From: JAQUGA01 sp038210985
GTDB taxonomy: Bacteria; Bacteroidota; Bacteroidia; Bacteroidales; WCHB1-69
DNA: 15,057 nt
Assembly (NCBI GenBank): GCA_038210985.1
Contig: JBBQWB010000082.1
Coordinates: forward strand, 1-15,057
Direction of reading: 5' to 3'
Part shown: positions 14,908 to 15,057 of the stretch, piece by piece
Layout of the letters: every line of letters begins with the position of its first letter
Position numbering within the stretch: the first letter of the stretch is position 1
Translations under genes and position numbers: made by a program
Notes under the pieces: model-generated
Database searches by the model: none
What the model saw: only the letters and a program-made list of their open reading frames with translations
What the model was told of the DNA's origin: nothing

Positions 14908-15057
14908 TTATATCATACCATTTTCAAGTGCTTGATACGGCGTTTTCACATTGAGCTCTTTTCTTACGCCACTATGCCTTCTAATGGTATTATATGTTGC
15001 TAAAAACGTTTTCAAGTTTAATTCCAATTCATCAATATTTTGGTATTGGTTTAGTTT
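14908..15057 (-). CDS. Transposase C-terminus (IS481/IS3-type integrase core), partial
   Basis: The minus strand at the window edge encodes the last 49 residues of a DDE transposase; the N-terminal part lies beyond position 15057. The translated end includes NIDELELNLKTFLATYNTIR then RHSGVRKELNVKTPYQALEN. The spaced YN-x-x-R-x-H-x-G followed by L-N-x-x-TP-x-x-A-L is the typical tail of rve-type integrase cores in IS481 and IS3 family elements. The frame ends in TAA at 14908-14910 and the visible part has no frameshift. Which family it belongs to, and whether the gene is intact, depends on the missing part. The element's terminal inverted repeat should fall between about 14836 and 14907, but cannot be identified from one end only. 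Confidence 0.85.
   Translation of the reverse strand, partial: KLNQYQNIDELELNLKTFLATYNTIRRHSGVRKELNVKTPYQALENGMI

Overview
The window is AT-rich DNA from a member of the Bacteroidota (Bacteroidetes). Four observations support this. One secreted protein ends in a type IX secretion (T9SS) type A sorting domain. Several genes are preceded by the phylum's -7 promoter element TAnnTTTG. Start codons have A/T-rich leaders rather than Shine-Dalgarno sites. Many products are small secreted, lipoprotein or TPR proteins with typical Bacteroidota N-termini. Genus cannot be told from the sequence; it could be an uncultured lineage.

Layout: positions 1-146 hold the end of a tandem array of about 27 bp units, followed by a strong bidirectional terminator (159-188). 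dnaK follows on the minus strand (210-2114). Divergent from it is a plus-strand pair: a lipoprotein (2451-3485) and a TMTC-like membrane glycosyltransferase with C-terminal TPRs (3492-5426). A separately promoted T9SS cargo protein (5538-7346) comes next, with its own terminator. A gene-poor stretch (7400-7594) holds a small MITE-like inverted-repeat element. Beyond it are a single-repeat DUF1456 (YehS-like) gene on the minus strand and a divergent GT-C type membrane glycosyltransferase (8000-9505).

A three-gene minus-strand cluster runs from 11937 to 9509: a Methyltransf_32-type SAM methyltransferase, a secreted TPR protein and a small secreted protein. Divergent from it is a membrane-anchored PQQ-like beta-propeller (12152-13756). 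This converges, over a perfect 15 bp stem terminator, on a scramblase/LURP-one-like protein (14007-14597, minus). The right edge holds a possible short ORF with a good promoter and the C-terminal 49 residues of an IS481/IS3-type transposase running off the window.

Most of the window reads as ordinary chromosome: a housekeeping chaperone, cell-envelope glycosylation enzymes, secreted proteins and a transposon edge. I see no convincing defence system, CRISPR array or biosynthetic cluster. The items most worth a second look are the 27 bp tandem array, the lipoprotein plus TMTC-like pair, the MITE-like element, the single-repeat DUF1456 protein and the promoter at the transposon edge pointing at the scramblase-like gene.
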